Source of the DNA: Phyllostachys edulis
Taxonomy: Eukaryota > Streptophyta > Magnoliopsida > Poales > Poaceae
DNA: 64,000 bases
NCBI GenBank assembly: GCA_036346405.1
Contig: CM070550.1
Location: 10,388,115-10,452,114, forward strand
Reading direction: 5' to 3'
Of the stretch, positions 21,904 to 32,889 are shown piece by piece (the stretch's first letter is position 1; every line of letters begins with the position of its first letter). Position numbers and translations under genes: made by a program. A model generated the notes under the pieces. It had not been told where the DNA came from. It searched no databases and was given only the letters and a program-made list of their open reading frames with translations.

Positions 21904-22325
21904 AAGTTTACACGTTGGCCGCCGCGGAGGGTGTCTGTGCGCACCGGGGCCGAAGGCCATGTGCGGTGGCTTTTGTTTTATACACTGGCGCCCGCGGAGG
22001 GCGTCCGTGTGCACTGGGGCCGAAGGCCATGCGTGGTGGCTTTTGTTTTATACACTGGCGCCCGCAGAGGGCGTCCGTGTGCACCGGGGCTGGAGGCCAT
22101 GCGCGGTGGCTTTTCGTTTATACACTGGCGGCCGCGGAGGACGTCCGTGTGCACTGGGGCCGAAGGCCATGCGCGGTGGCTTTTGTTTTATACACTGGCG
22201 CTCGCGGAGGGCGTCCGTGTGCACCGGGGCCAGAGGCCATGCGCGGTGGCTTTTGGTTTATACACTGGCGCCCATGAGCGCGCCTGTGGTGCACCGGCCG
22301 AGGCCATGCGTGGTGGCTTTTCTTG
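21904..22325 (+). repeat. 70-bp tandem array, six units
   Basis: TACACTGGCG recurs at 21981, 22051, 22121, 22191 and 22261, with a diverged first unit at 21911 and a shortened last one. The units are GC-rich and contain GGCCGAAGGCC-type short palindromes. Because 70 is not a multiple of three and the unit lacks stops, three overlapping plus-strand frames of 120-149 codons are open. They are repeat artefacts. Confidence 0.9.
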
Positions 22326-22443
22326 TTTTCTTGTGGTGCGAGTGAGGTGCTTGCCTGCTTCGTTGATTGCGCAGTTGTAAGTAGTTGCAAAAGTACATGC
22401 GTTTGTACATGCCCCCCTAAGGTCCCACTCAATGGGGGTCTAT

Positions 22444-25400
22444 CTAGCGCAAATGGGTTTCAGACAAAATATAGAAAAATGCGTCTAAGGATAAAACCTC
22501 GAAGGCTCTTGGTGTTCCACGTGCTCGAGTCATTGCCCTCCCGGTTGCAATGTAATGTGTGCCAGCCCTTGTGCTCTTGGTAATGATGTATGGCCCCTCC
22601 CACTTGGACTCGAGCTTGCCGGCCCCGGTCGGGTTGGCGACTCGCTTGAGGACCATATCGCCTGGTGCGAGGGGACGGGGCCTGACTTTCTTGTTATAGG
22701 CTCTTGCGACTCCGTCGGCGTACCTTGTCATAGTTGAGATGGCTTCGACGCGGCTTTCTTCCAACAGGTCGAAGGAGACTTCGCGGTTGGCGGGGTCGAT
22801 GTCATGTGTTGCCCGTAGGGACCTCGCGGCGAGTTCCCCGGGGGTTATTGCCTCATCCCCGAACAGCAGTTTGAATGGGGAGAAGCTCGTGGCTCGAGTT
22901 GGCGTGGTGCGGAGTGCCCATAGAATTTTTTGAAGCTAGTCCGGCCAGAGTCCCTTTGGCAGCCCCACCAGGCGTTTGTTGAGGCCCACCATTAGATTGC
23001 CATTGGCCCGCTCCACCGCGCCATTGGCCTCAGGGTGCCCTACGGACGTGAAGCGTATTGTGGTTCCGAGGTCTTGGCAAAATGTCCTGAAACTCGTGGA
23101 GTCAAATTGGGTGCTGTTGTCGGTGACGACGTCTCGCGGCACCCCGTACCTGCAGATGATGTTCTTCCATACAAACCGCTGCGCCGCGCGCGGCTGTAAT
23201 CTTGGCGACCGGCTCTGCTTCTACCCACCTGGAGAAGTATTCGATGGCGACGAAGAAAGCGAGGCGCCCTTGTCACGGAAGGGCCGATGATGTCGAGCCC
23301 CACCGCAAGAAAGGGCCAAACGGGGTAGCGGCCGAGGGTACCGCCGCTTCGGATTGTGGTCCGCCCATCGGCACCTGACAATGCCGGACGAGGTCCTGGG
23401 CGTCCCGGAGTGCAGTTGGCCAATAAAGGCCTTGGCAAAAAGCCCTTGTGGCGATGCTCTGGGGGGCCTGATGTGCCCCGCAGTTTCCCTCATGAATTTC
23501 TTTCAGCAGGTCCCGCCCTTCCTAGCGCGAGATGCACCGGAGGAAAGACGCGCACACGCCTCCCTTGTACAATTCGCCGTTGACAAGGCGGTAGTTTCGG
23601 GAGCAATGCTTGAGCCTTGTTGCTTCTGGTGGGTCTTCGGGCTCTCCACCTTGGAGGTAGGTGGTGATCGGCCCGCGCCAATCTGCCGTCAAGCGGCAAT
23701 GAAGATGGGCCCCAACCCTTGTGCCGATGCACTAGGTGCTTCGAGCCCAGCCCCTTGTGTTTCCGGTGGGGCGCTTGGCTCCTTTGGGAGTACCGAGAGG
23801 GTCTGCAGTACTTCGTAGAAGACTTCTGGCTGTGGGTGGTCTCCGGAGCTTGCCGCCTTTGCGAGCCGGTCCACCGCCTCGTTGCCACTCCAGGGGATGG
23901 CCTGCACAGTAATGTCGAGGAAGTGGTTCGCTGCGGCCCGCGCAGCCTTCAAATACCGAGCCATTTCGGGGTCTCTGGTGATGAAGCTTTTGTCGAAGTG
24001 GCCCGCCATGAGGCGGAGTCGCTCTTAACTACGACGCTTGGCGCTAGGGCTTTAACTGCGGAGGCCCAGAGTAAGGCCTCATATTCAAGCATTGTTCGTC
24101 GTGGGGAAGTCGAGACGCACCGCATCTGACAATGTCGACCATCCGTGTGACCAGATATGGCATGCTGCGCTTCGCCGTCCTTTGCACTGAGAGCCGTCGG
24201 TGTGGACGGTCCATGGTGCCTCCGCCTGGTCAAAGAGGTGGCCACCGGGCTGGGAGTCCACTCGGCGACGAAGTCTGCCAGGGATTGAGATTTGATGGTC
24301 GTGCGGGCCGCGAAGGTGATGTCGAAGGGTGCTAGCTCCGCCGCCCACTTGCCGATGCGTACAGATGCATCTTTGTTGTGAAGCATGGGCGCCAAGGGGT
24401 AGGATGTTGGTACCATAATGGCATGCGCCAAGAAATAATGCCGGAGCTTGCGCGAGGCCATGAGTAGGGCGTAGGCGGGCTTTTCCAACTCCGTGTAGCG
24501 GACCTTTGCCCCTTGAAGTGCTTCGGAGACGTAGTATATGGGGCGCTGGCCAGTGTCTTCTTGCACTAGGACCGCGCTGACCGCCGCGGAGGACGCGGCG
24601 AGGTAGAGGAGGAGTCGTGCTTGGGGCTTCGGGCTGGTGAGGCTTGGGAGCTGATTCAGATACTTCTTGAGGTCCTCGAATGCGCTTTGGCAGGCTTCGG
24701 TCCAGCGGAATGGCTCCGCGCCACGAAGTGTCTTGAAGAATGGCAGAGCCTTCGCTACCGATCGTGATAAGAACCTACGAGGGCAGCGAGACTACCCGTC
24801 ACTTTAGGCCTCTCGCGGTGCTTGTGTGTCTCCATTTCCTGTATGGCCCGAATTTTCTCCGGGTTGGCCTCGATGCCTCTTTCGGAGACGAGGAATCCCA
24901 AGAGCTTGCCGGCCTTGACTCCGAAGGCGCACTTGTCGGGATTTAGCTTGATTCCCTCCTTCCGGAGGTTGGCGAATGTCTCCTGGAGGTCCTCTGCATG
25001 AGAGGAGGCGCTCCTGCTTTTTACTACGATGTCGTCGACGTAGGCCTCGACGTTGCGGCCCAACTGCTCCGCCAGCACTTTGGTAATGAGCCTTGTGAAA
25101 GTAGCTCCGGCGTTTCTGAGGCCGAAGGGCATTCTGCGGAAGCAAAACGTCCCAATTGGGGTTATAAAGGCTGTCTTTGCTTCATCCTCTTTGGCCATGA
25201 AGATTTGGTGGTATCCGGAATAGGCGTCGAGGAAACTCATCAACTCGCAGCCGGAGGTGGCGTCCACCAGTTGGTCTATGCGTGGTAGGGAACTCATCTT
25301 TGGGAGATGCCTTGTTGAGGTCAGTGAAGTCGACGCACATACGCCACTTGCCCGTGCTCTTCTGGACAAGGACCGGGTTTGCGAGCCACTCGGAGTGATT

Positions 25401-26516
25401 GATTTCTCTGATGACCCCGGCTTTTAATAGCTTCGCTATTTCAGCTCTGGCGGCCTGGAGGCGCTCTGGCGTCATGCGGCGCAATTTTTGCTTTTTGGGA
25501 ACTGCTTCGCTTCGGAGAGCGAGGCGATGCTCAATAGTCTCACGGGCCACACCTGGAATGTTCTCTGGACTCCATGCGAAGATGTCGGAGTTCGCCCGGA
25601 GTACGTCGAGGATGGAGTCGCGTTCCCGGATGGGAAGCTCCTCCCCCAAGGCAATCGTCTTCTCCGGGGCTACATCCTTCAAGGGGACTCTTTGCAATTG
25701 CCCCTCAGGTTTGGCCCTCGGGGACCACTTTCCGGAGGGTTCCGGCGGTGGGGTGCCCGCGGTGGCCGGCGACCGTGTGAACGCGTCTTGCGAAGGATCG
25801 GTGGCTTTTCGGTTTGCCTAGTGAGATCTTGGTCGCCTTGAACGGTGATGACGCCCTCCGGGGCGGGGATCTTCATGCATAGGTAGTTATGATGGGCGGC
25901 CGCACCGGCGTTCAAGGTTGCTCTTCGGGATGGCGTTGTCTCGATGCGACATATGGACCACGCCGAAGGTGATGATTTCCGTCTTGGCGCGGGGCGGCCG
26001 CCGAAGTGACAACCAGTCGATTTGCCCCAAGGCCGTTCTGGCCTTCCGGTAAAACTTCACGAGGGTATGCAGGGGGTGACAGCGGTCTCTTAGAATCATC
26101 ATTTGATCGAAGGCGTCGGCGACAGAGGTCGGAGTCCGCCGTCCACCAAGACGCGTCTGACTTCGAAGTCCGCAATGGTGGCGGAGATGACGAGGGGGTC
26201 CTGGTGGGGGAAGTGGATGCCCAGAGTGTCCTCGGGGCCGAAAGTGATGGGCACTTCGGCGTGGCGAGGTGGCCCATGCGTAGGCCATGCCGCGACGTGG
26301 TGGATTTGCCTAGCGTAGGCGCGGCGTTGCCTTTTAGATTTTAGGCCAAGCGAAGATCCTCCTGTTATCATGCTTATGACCCGCTGGCGCGGCTCGCCGT
26401 GGCCTCCTTCGATTTGTGGCCTTGGAGGCGGGCCGGGCAACTGGTTGCCGGAGCCCCTGGTGCCTTCGCCCTCGGTTGGTTGCTGTCGGCGATTGACATA
26501 GTCATTCATGGCCGCG
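22444..26516 (-). pseudogene. pol: Decayed gypsy pol (protease, RT, RNase H, integrase)
   Basis: Order on the minus strand: protease region 26509-26099, where the active-site motif VLVDGG is followed by a frameshift; RT 25697-24755 with QKSTGKWRMCVDFTDLNKAS, then a shift near 25300, then LPRIDQLVDAT and the catalytic YVDD at about 25042-25031; RNase H about 24566-23700, itself broken; integrase 23500-22936 with TDNSTQF and HPEANG...VER, ending in an in-frame TAG at 22936-22938; and an integrase C-terminal part at 22764-22444 (LESKWEGPYIITK). The domain order PR-RT-RH-IN is Ty3/gypsy. There is no chromodomain. At least five lesions make it inactive. Confidence 0.9.
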
Positions 26517-26521
26517 ATGGT

Positions 26522-29516
26522 TGAAGAATCTAGCCCGCCATTATATGTTTATGGAGTGTTTTGGTGATTAATGACAAATGCATTTGTGAGACTAACATGT
26601 TTATTGATATACTTATTGTTTAGTCTAAATTGGATATAAAGGTGATAATCACGAAGGCATGTATGTGATTAATGACAAATCAAATTCATTGGATAAACAA
26701 AAGGAAAATCCAAACAGGTATGCATTTATAATGACAAATCCATTTATGAGACTAACTCTCTTATTGTTATATCTTATGATTAGTCTCGCTTGGGTATAAA
26801 GAACAAAAGAGGTATGCATTCTACTTTGTATTCTTATACCCCATTGCATTCCTTGGATCCAAAATATAGGTTGAACTTCACCAAAAGGATTAACCTAAAT
26901 ATGTGCATATGTTCTTACTACATATTCATGTATGCACACATATAGGGGGAGTTCATTCTATATTTTGAGGTTTCATTAGTATTGATCCATATTCCTGTTT
27001 CCACATATATTTGGGATCTTTACTTTGAAACATATCCTGTGAATATACTTAACTTGCATAGTTAATATATTCATATGAGTATATAAGACTTGTGTAGTCT
27101 AAGTATACTTATATGTGAGTATAACATAACTTGTGTAGTTCATGTGCACTCACATATTCTATAACTTGTGTAGTTCATGTGCACTCACATATTCTCGAAT
27201 ATATTTAACTTGTGTAGTTAATATATTCATGTGAATATATGAGACTTGTGTGCTCATATATCCTTTGAGTATATACAACTTGCATAGTGTCTATATACTC
27301 ATACCAATCTACATTCAATTACTTGCAATTGAAGTGATTATCATCAATTACCAAAGAGGAAAGATTGTGGTATCTTGTCCCACCATTATGAGTTAATGGT
27401 ATGGCGTGGTAATTAATGATAGTCATATTATAGAACTAACACTTTCCATGAGTTGGATGAACAGGTTGAGTTCTATAGCTGGAGACTCTAGAAGATCATC
27501 ATGTGTTGATATTAAAGTCAAGAGCTTGGTGTAAAGGATGCATCATGTGTGGATGCGCATCAAGTTCAAGATAAAGGAAATCATCATGTGTCGATGATGT
27601 TCATGAAGAGGAGATGATCATGAGTTGATCATCAAGTCAAATGAAGACCCATCATGTGTTGATGGAAGTCAAGTAAAGGATGCATCATGAGTTGATGCAT
27701 ATCAAGTCAAGAACCCTGAGTTGAAGCAAGGATGTGCGTCATCAAGCTTCAAGTGGTTGCGCAAGGCAAAGGTATGACTAGCTAGGGCTAAGGATTTGTT
27801 CCTAGTATTTTACCGGTCTCGGTGTTTGGTTGGAAGATCGGATTGCTAGTATAGGTTGTCGTACTATTAAGAGGGGTCCTTAACTAGTAGCTTGAGTTAG
27901 TCATGTGTTGATAGCTCATTGTGTTTGCTCTAGCTCATCTTAACATGTTGCCAATATTTGCGAATGTGTTTTGCAAATAGTTGTGGCTCATGGATAACCT
28001 TTGTAGCATGTGACTTAAGTTTGCAAATGTGTTTTGCAAATGGTGTAAGTCCATGTACCTTATTCCTTGTAGTGTGATTCTATAAGTTGGCAAATGTGTT
28101 TTGCAACTTGTTGAGAATCTCACTTGAATCCTTGTTTGCATCGCGCATCAATTTGGCAAATGTGTTTTGCAAATTGAGTTGAAGCGGAATGCAATTTGAG
28201 GCATTGATTCTAAAAGTTGGCAAATGTATTTTGCAACTTGTTGAGAGTCTTGTCTTTAACCTTGTATGCATATTGCATCAAATTAGCAAAATGTGTTTTT
28301 GCAATTTGAGTTGTGAAAAATCATATTTGCTCTTGTTGGTTTGGCCGTCGGAGCTTGACCGAAGATGATCTGAAGCCAGGACCTCCTCGGTCGAGACCCG
28401 TCGGCATTTTCCAGAGAGGTCCTGTTTCTGGTCCTTAGCCTTTTCTGTGAAGTTTTCTAGAGTGGTCGGGCCGGCAGATTTTGGGCGATCGGCCAGAATG
28501 GCTGGCTGACCGCCATTACATGGCTGATCGAGACCGGTCGTGAGGCTCAACGGCTAGTTTTATAGCCGTTGGAGCCAAGGGTCGACCGCCATTTCACAAT
28601 GATCCGACCGATTTTGTCCAGAGGCTCTAGAATCTTTTCCCAACAGCTAGTTTTTGAGTGTGGGCTATATAAAGCCACCTTGGCTGGTTGGGAGAGGTTG
28701 CTGGTGTTATTGTGGAAGACTTTGCATGTGTTGCAAGTTCCTTAGTCATTCCTTTGAGCTAGAGCAAGCCCTCTCTTCCTTTGTGCATGTGTTGCACTTA
28801 GTGAGTGATTGAGAGCAAACCCTAAGTGCATGTGTTGCACTTAGTGAGTGATTGAGAGCAAGCCCTAAGTGCATGTGTTGCCTTAGGTAGTGGATTTCGT
28901 ATCCATTTGAGCTTAGACACTTGATTGGTTCAAGTGAGCGTTGGAAACTTGTTACTCTTGATGTTTGCCGACACCTAGACGGCGTGGTGGCGTTGTTGCG
29001 CCGGTGAGCTTCTCAAAGGAGATTGTGAGAAGACCCGGGCGGTTTGTGAGTGGTGTGGTGCTCGCCATCTCCGGAGTGGAGGAAGGAGCAACCCTAGTGG
29101 AGCGAGGTGTTGGTTCGATTTGGAACCGGTCCAAGTGGTTGGACTTACCTCGGAGGAAGGCTTAATTCGTGGAGCCGGCCCAATTGGTTTGGGTTTCCCT
29201 TAACGTGGATTAGGGGAGACCGGCAAGTCTCCGATCACCACGGGAAAACATCGCCGTGTCATTGTGGTTTGATTACTTGTGCTTTACATTGTGCAATTTA
29301 CATTACTTGTATTTAAATTGCTTAAGTGTATGTGTATGATTGCTATCATTTATATTGTCTCATATTGTTGGTGCACTTAGTTGAACCTAGTTGATTTAGG
29401 TTTTAATTGTGCAAAACCGTATTTGTTTAGCTTCCGCATTAGAAATCGGTTTTAGTTAAAAGAAGTTTTTAAAACACCTATTCACCCCCCCTCTAGTCGG
29501 CCTCCTCGATCTTACA
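26522..29516 (+). mobile_element. Solo LTR of about 3.0 kb nested in gypsy gag
   Basis: It runs TGAAGAATCTAG...CGATCTTACA and is flanked by the exact 5-bp duplication ATGGT (26517-26521, 29517-29521). Removing it rejoins gag and pol of the host element. A TATA box (GGCTATATAAAG) lies at about 28664-28675, and the end has CCTATTCACCCCCCCTCTAGTC phrasing. Inside are two motif clusters: CATCATGTGTTGATG-like strings (27490-27720) and GCAAATGTGTTTTGCAA-like palindromes (27950-28310). The related LTR at 32900-35032 is preceded by a GGGGGAGAT polypurine tract common in Ty1/copia SIRE-type elements, so that class is my tentative assignment. Confidence 0.85.
27950..28310 (+). repeat. Cluster of GCAAATGTGTTTTGCAA motifs in the solo LTR
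   Basis: Seven or so copies of a near-palindrome TTTGCAAA/ACA-CATTTGC are spaced about 55-65 bases apart (around 27957, 28020, 28087, 28151, 28216, 28285). The cluster appears reversed in the sister LTR at 33360-33520, so it is a family trait. It may be a degenerate tandem repeat of ~60 bases or a set of factor-binding sites. Confidence 0.65.
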
Positions 29517-30367
29517 ATGGTGCGGCAGTCCGCGGTTGTGTGCGAGCACTCGCCGTGGAGGTCGCAGTACGACGTGACTCTGTCTGCGCCATCCCGGGCG
29601 TCCGGTTGGCGTCCTCACGCGCGCCCGCTGCATGCCATGCCACGACCTCCTCGTCCGCCGTGTTTTGGGCCTTCTTGATTTTGGGCCGCGTTGACATGGT
29701 AGACCCCGCGGCCCTTCGAGCGATAGTTACCGCGTGGTTTGGAGTTGGCCGGCGCGGCCTGCTCGGGCTCGGCCGAGGGCTTTTGGGGCGTGGCAACACT
29801 TGCCCCCTCCGCCCTCCTGTTGCTGTCCTCTTCGGCCCGGGCATACTCCTCCATTTTATCGAAGAGCTCGGCAACGGTGGATACGGGCTTGCGAGCCAGC
29901 CTTTCTGATAGCGGGCCCTTCTGCAGCCCGCAGGTTGCTGCGTTGATGACCGTTGTCTCGTTGATGCCCTTGACTTGGCATTTAACCTCCGCAAATTTCC
30001 TAAAGAAACTGTGGAGGGGTTCGCCCGGGGCCTGCTTTACCGCAAACAAATGTCCCGCATCCTTCGGCTCGACGTAGTTTCCCTGGAAGTTGTTGCGCAC
30101 CATGTCGCGCAGCTGCTCCCAGGCGTACACGGACCGGGAGGGTATTGTAAAGAACCACGTGAGGGCGACGCCCTTGAGGGCCAGCGAAATGCTTTTGGCC
30201 TTCGTGGTGTCGTCTCCCCCCGCGGCCTCTATGGCTGTTTCGTAGACCCGGAGGAATTCTGCGGGGTCGGTGTTGCCTTCGAAAGGTGTGACGTCTGGCA
30301 TCTTGAAGTCTTTGGGCCAACGCGCCGTTTCTAGCCCCACGCTCGGCGGGGAATTGGGATCGCCCAT
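29517..30367 (-). pseudogene. gag: Gypsy gag, split by the nested solo LTR
   Basis: ATG at 30367 opens about 250 codons: MGDPNSPPSV, then the retrotransposon Gag core with FEGNTDPAEFLRVYE and the LYNTL-like YAWEQLRDMVRNNFQGNY. A shift near 29620 changes frame to the zinc-knuckle end, CDLHGECSHTTADC (CX2HX4HX4C), at about 29530-29570. The solo LTR interrupts right after this knuckle, and the next element codons (MNDYVNRR) resume at about 26509. An additional conserved-looking N-terminal extension appears in another frame just upstream of 30367, so the original start may be earlier. It is the capsid/nucleocapsid precursor in active relatives. Confidence 0.85.
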
Positions 30368-30783
30368 AGCAAGGGGTTTGGCTGCGGGTTAGTGGGTGGC
30401 TCGGAGGGGTTCGGTGGAGGCACCGTTACCGCGAGGCCGGCCCCCGTAGGTTGCCTCAAGCTAAGCATATCCTGCCGGAGAGTCGACTCATTGGAGGGCT
30501 TCAGATGCTCTTTGGGTTACCCCATGTCCCGGGATCGTGGCCGGGTTGGGGGTTAGGAAGGGGTGCTTCGGTGGGTTGGATGTCACCTCCGGTGATGCCA
30601 CCATGCATGGAGTTATTTGCTTCCTCCTCCATGATCCATGCATGGCCTTCTTGCCAAACATCCTACTTCTCTTGGCCCTTGGTGTGTTGGGTGCATGCGT
30701 CACGCTGCCTTGGCCATGGAGACTTTGGATGTGACCCTGCGAGGGGCCATTTGCTGCCCCGGGTTCCGTGACCTTCTCACCGA
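30368..30783 (-). other. Gypsy leader between primer-binding site and gag
   Basis: Mostly untranslated leader. The stretch 30368-30500 on the minus strand reads as an in-family Gag N-terminus in a different frame from the ATG at 30367, suggesting a one-base indel. No other feature is visible. Confidence 0.5.
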
Positions 30784-30803
30784 ACCCCACGGACGGCGCC
30801 AAC
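30784..30803 (-). other. Primer-binding site of the gypsy element
   Basis: The minus-strand sequence GTTGGCGCCGTCCGTGGGG directly follows the LTR end ...CCACGACA. TGGCGCCGTCNGTGGG is a common Ty3/gypsy primer-binding site in grasses. It fixes the element orientation as leftward. Confidence 0.85.
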
Positions 30804-31408
30804 TGTCGTGGTATAAAAAGGATCAGACAGTGAATGAAATGGGAGACCCTTGGCTTCGGAGCGAGGGGCCGGAGGGTCTCGAGTGTGGGAGTTCGGACTA
30901 GAAATGCACTTGCATCTATTCCCAGAAATTGTCCCCCCTTACATGGTGAAGGAGGAGGGTTATTTATAGCCTTTCCTGCTTGGTACATGAAACTACATTT
31001 GTACCCCTAGAGAAGTACATTGAACATAGGGGTGACAGGGGAGTTTTCAAGCCTAGACGTAGGTCTGGGCGCACGGTAGTCCTCCCTGGACCTGGCCTAC
31101 TCGGGTCGTGGACCCGGTCTACCTCCGCTGCGCCCTTGTTGGAGGTGACGAGGCCCTCCAAGCCTCCCTCGGAGGCATGCCAACCCCCTGGTGTCTTTGT
31201 TCTGCCTCCTGGACCTCGGGGCCCCCGGAGGCTTCGGGACACCTTCCTGGGTTGCCTCCGCCGCCTTGAGCCTCCGGGAGCGTCTCCGGGGCCCTCAGGG
31301 CCTGTCCAGAGGCCCTTCGTCATGATCTTCTGCGGGGTTCCCCGAAACGTCGCAGGTCCTTCGGAAGTGTCGCCTGTGCCGTGGGGCCGGTGGGCCGCCT
31401 CTACAATA
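30804..31408 (-). repeat. 5' LTR of the gypsy element
   Basis: 605 bases, homologous to 16391-17017. The inner end ...CCACGACA is intact. The outer end reads TATTGTAGAGG where the other LTR has TGTCGTAGGGG; the differences are transitions at or next to CpG. The TATA box (GGCTATAAATAACC) is at about 30960-30972 on the minus strand. Confidence 0.9.
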
Positions 31409-31413
31409 GCAAC

Positions 31414-32885
31414 TTTTTATGTCACATATAGATAACACTAAAGATAGCTCATACAATGGCACAGACAGCTGCTGTCTTTTTAGTTGTCTTTATAGAACAC
31501 ACAATCTTTTAATGCTTTTCTTATTTCTGGTGCTATAGTCGACTACAGGATTGTAGACAACAATTTCTCTCTTCATTCTTTTTCATCCACGTCAGCGAAA
31601 ATCTTACGTGTCGATGACTATAAACAGCTGATATAAACTTATTGTACATGCTCTATTGTGCCGCGCCGGTACAACAAGCGCACGCTACGAGTAAGCCTGT
31701 AAGCAGTAAGGTATGCATGCCTTTCAAGAACTGGAGCCCCCGTCGGCCTCGCTCCTCTGGGCTGGGACGGCACGGGTGGACGGACCGACAGGTGGGGTTT
31801 CCAACTGGTCCTGCCGAGAACCACATAATGTTCTTCGTTTGAAGGCTGCTATACCCACGACGTTTTTACGTTCGATACTTGTACGACGATCAATAAGCAC
31901 CATTCGTCCGGTTTGCAGCTGGCGAGAAGACCGGCTGGCTCACGTGATGCCCAACGTCGTATGTGCAATGCACGCTAACCATCGTATGCATAGCATTTTC
32001 AAATTCGCTATACCATTGTCAAGAAATGTGGAATCAACGATTCAAGTGTACATGTACAGAATCTCTATGTAAAACATTTTGTGTCCTGACTCCATTGAGA
32101 ACATCTGGATGTTTGGTTGATAATGATATCGTTGATTTCATAATTCACAACATGAGGATATATAACCAAAGGGACTGATGGTTGGTGAAAGTAGTTTATC
32201 AATCAGTGCCATTCTTCTTCAGCAAAATGAAAAACGGATTTGTTGATTTTCAGTTGCCTGAAATTTTGTTAAACTTCAGTCGACTTTGTGGCCGTTGGAT
32301 TTGCTTTCGGATGCGTGCGATCTTTGCTGTTGTTGTTGGGTCCGATCTCTTATTTGGATTTTGGACGATGGTTTTTGTTTGAGAACCTGACCCGCAATAA
32401 TTAGAACCTGCTAAGGAAAGAAACCTCTATGTCCACACTCCACACACACACAGATAGAGACAGTGAGACGAGAAAGATATGGCTGGATAGGTGGTGCTCG
32501 GCGGCGAGCGGTGGCTCAGATTGGCCGCGGCCAGCGCCGAGCGGCGGCTCAGATCGACCGCAGCCAGCAGCTCGACAGTGACCTCAGACAGGCAGCTTGC
32601 GGCTCTACAGTATGCATGCTCATTGTTTTTGTTTGTTTGCAATCAAGGACCAGTGGTTGCCGGCGTTGAAGCTAGTGTCGGGGGTTTGGGTCTTCCATTC
32701 GTTGAGCTCGACCACTACTCGTAAAGCAAATTTATATATGTCATCTACCAACTCGTATATTAAAGAGATATGGACGTACAGATATGAGCGTCGAGCCGGA
32801 TCCGGCACAAGGGGTAGCGGCGGCATATGGCGAGGTCAAGGTGAGCTCCTCTGCTGGTTTATTATCTCGTATTGAGAAGATCACT
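31414..32885. other. Intergenic sequence right of the gypsy element
   Basis: Sequence matching left of the insertion (16340-16390) continues here from 31414 as short AT-rich DNA ending near 31665 (ACTTATTGTACATGCTC), possibly a MITE broken by the gypsy insertion. The rest holds a few short GC-rich frames (31700-31840, 32460-32870) with no recognisable protein. Confidence 0.4.
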
Positions 32886-32889
32886 GGAC

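Larger units (their letters stand above)
16391..31408 (-). mobile_element. Ty3/gypsy retrotransposon, 15.0 kb with a nested solo LTR (12.0 kb without)
   Basis: Oriented leftward. 5' LTR 31408-30804; primer-binding site beginning GTTGGCGCCGTCCGTGGGG at 30803; gag from about 30367; pol to 22444; a 70-bp and a 75-bp tandem array (22325-20777); an opposite-strand gene (17458-19891); 3' LTR 17017-16391. The target duplication is GCAAC (16386-16390, 31409-31413). The LTR termini form TGTCGT...ACGACA; in the right copy the outer end has decayed to TATTGT by CpG-type transitions. All pol and gag frames carry shifts or stops, so the copy is inactive. Between pol and the 3' LTR there are over 5 kb of extra sequence, unusual for a simple Ty3 element. 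Confidence 0.9.

Noticed and set aside
20777..22325. CRISPR array
   Set aside because: The units are contiguous tandem repeats without unique spacers, in a plant nuclear retrotransposon.
21896..22380. Three long overlapping plus-strand proteins
   Set aside because: They are the same 70-bp tandem repeat read in three frames; the period guarantees frame rotation and the unit has no stops.
16383..31413. An 8-bp target duplication ATAGCAAC around the gypsy element
   Set aside because: Aligning the LTR ends base for base shows that ATA on the right belongs to a decayed LTR terminus (ACA originally). The true duplication is the 5-bp GCAAC.
31414..31670. A MITE broken by the gypsy insertion (with 16340-16390)
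   Set aside because: The two sides look like one short AT-rich repeat, but I could not find matching terminal inverted repeats or a target duplication.
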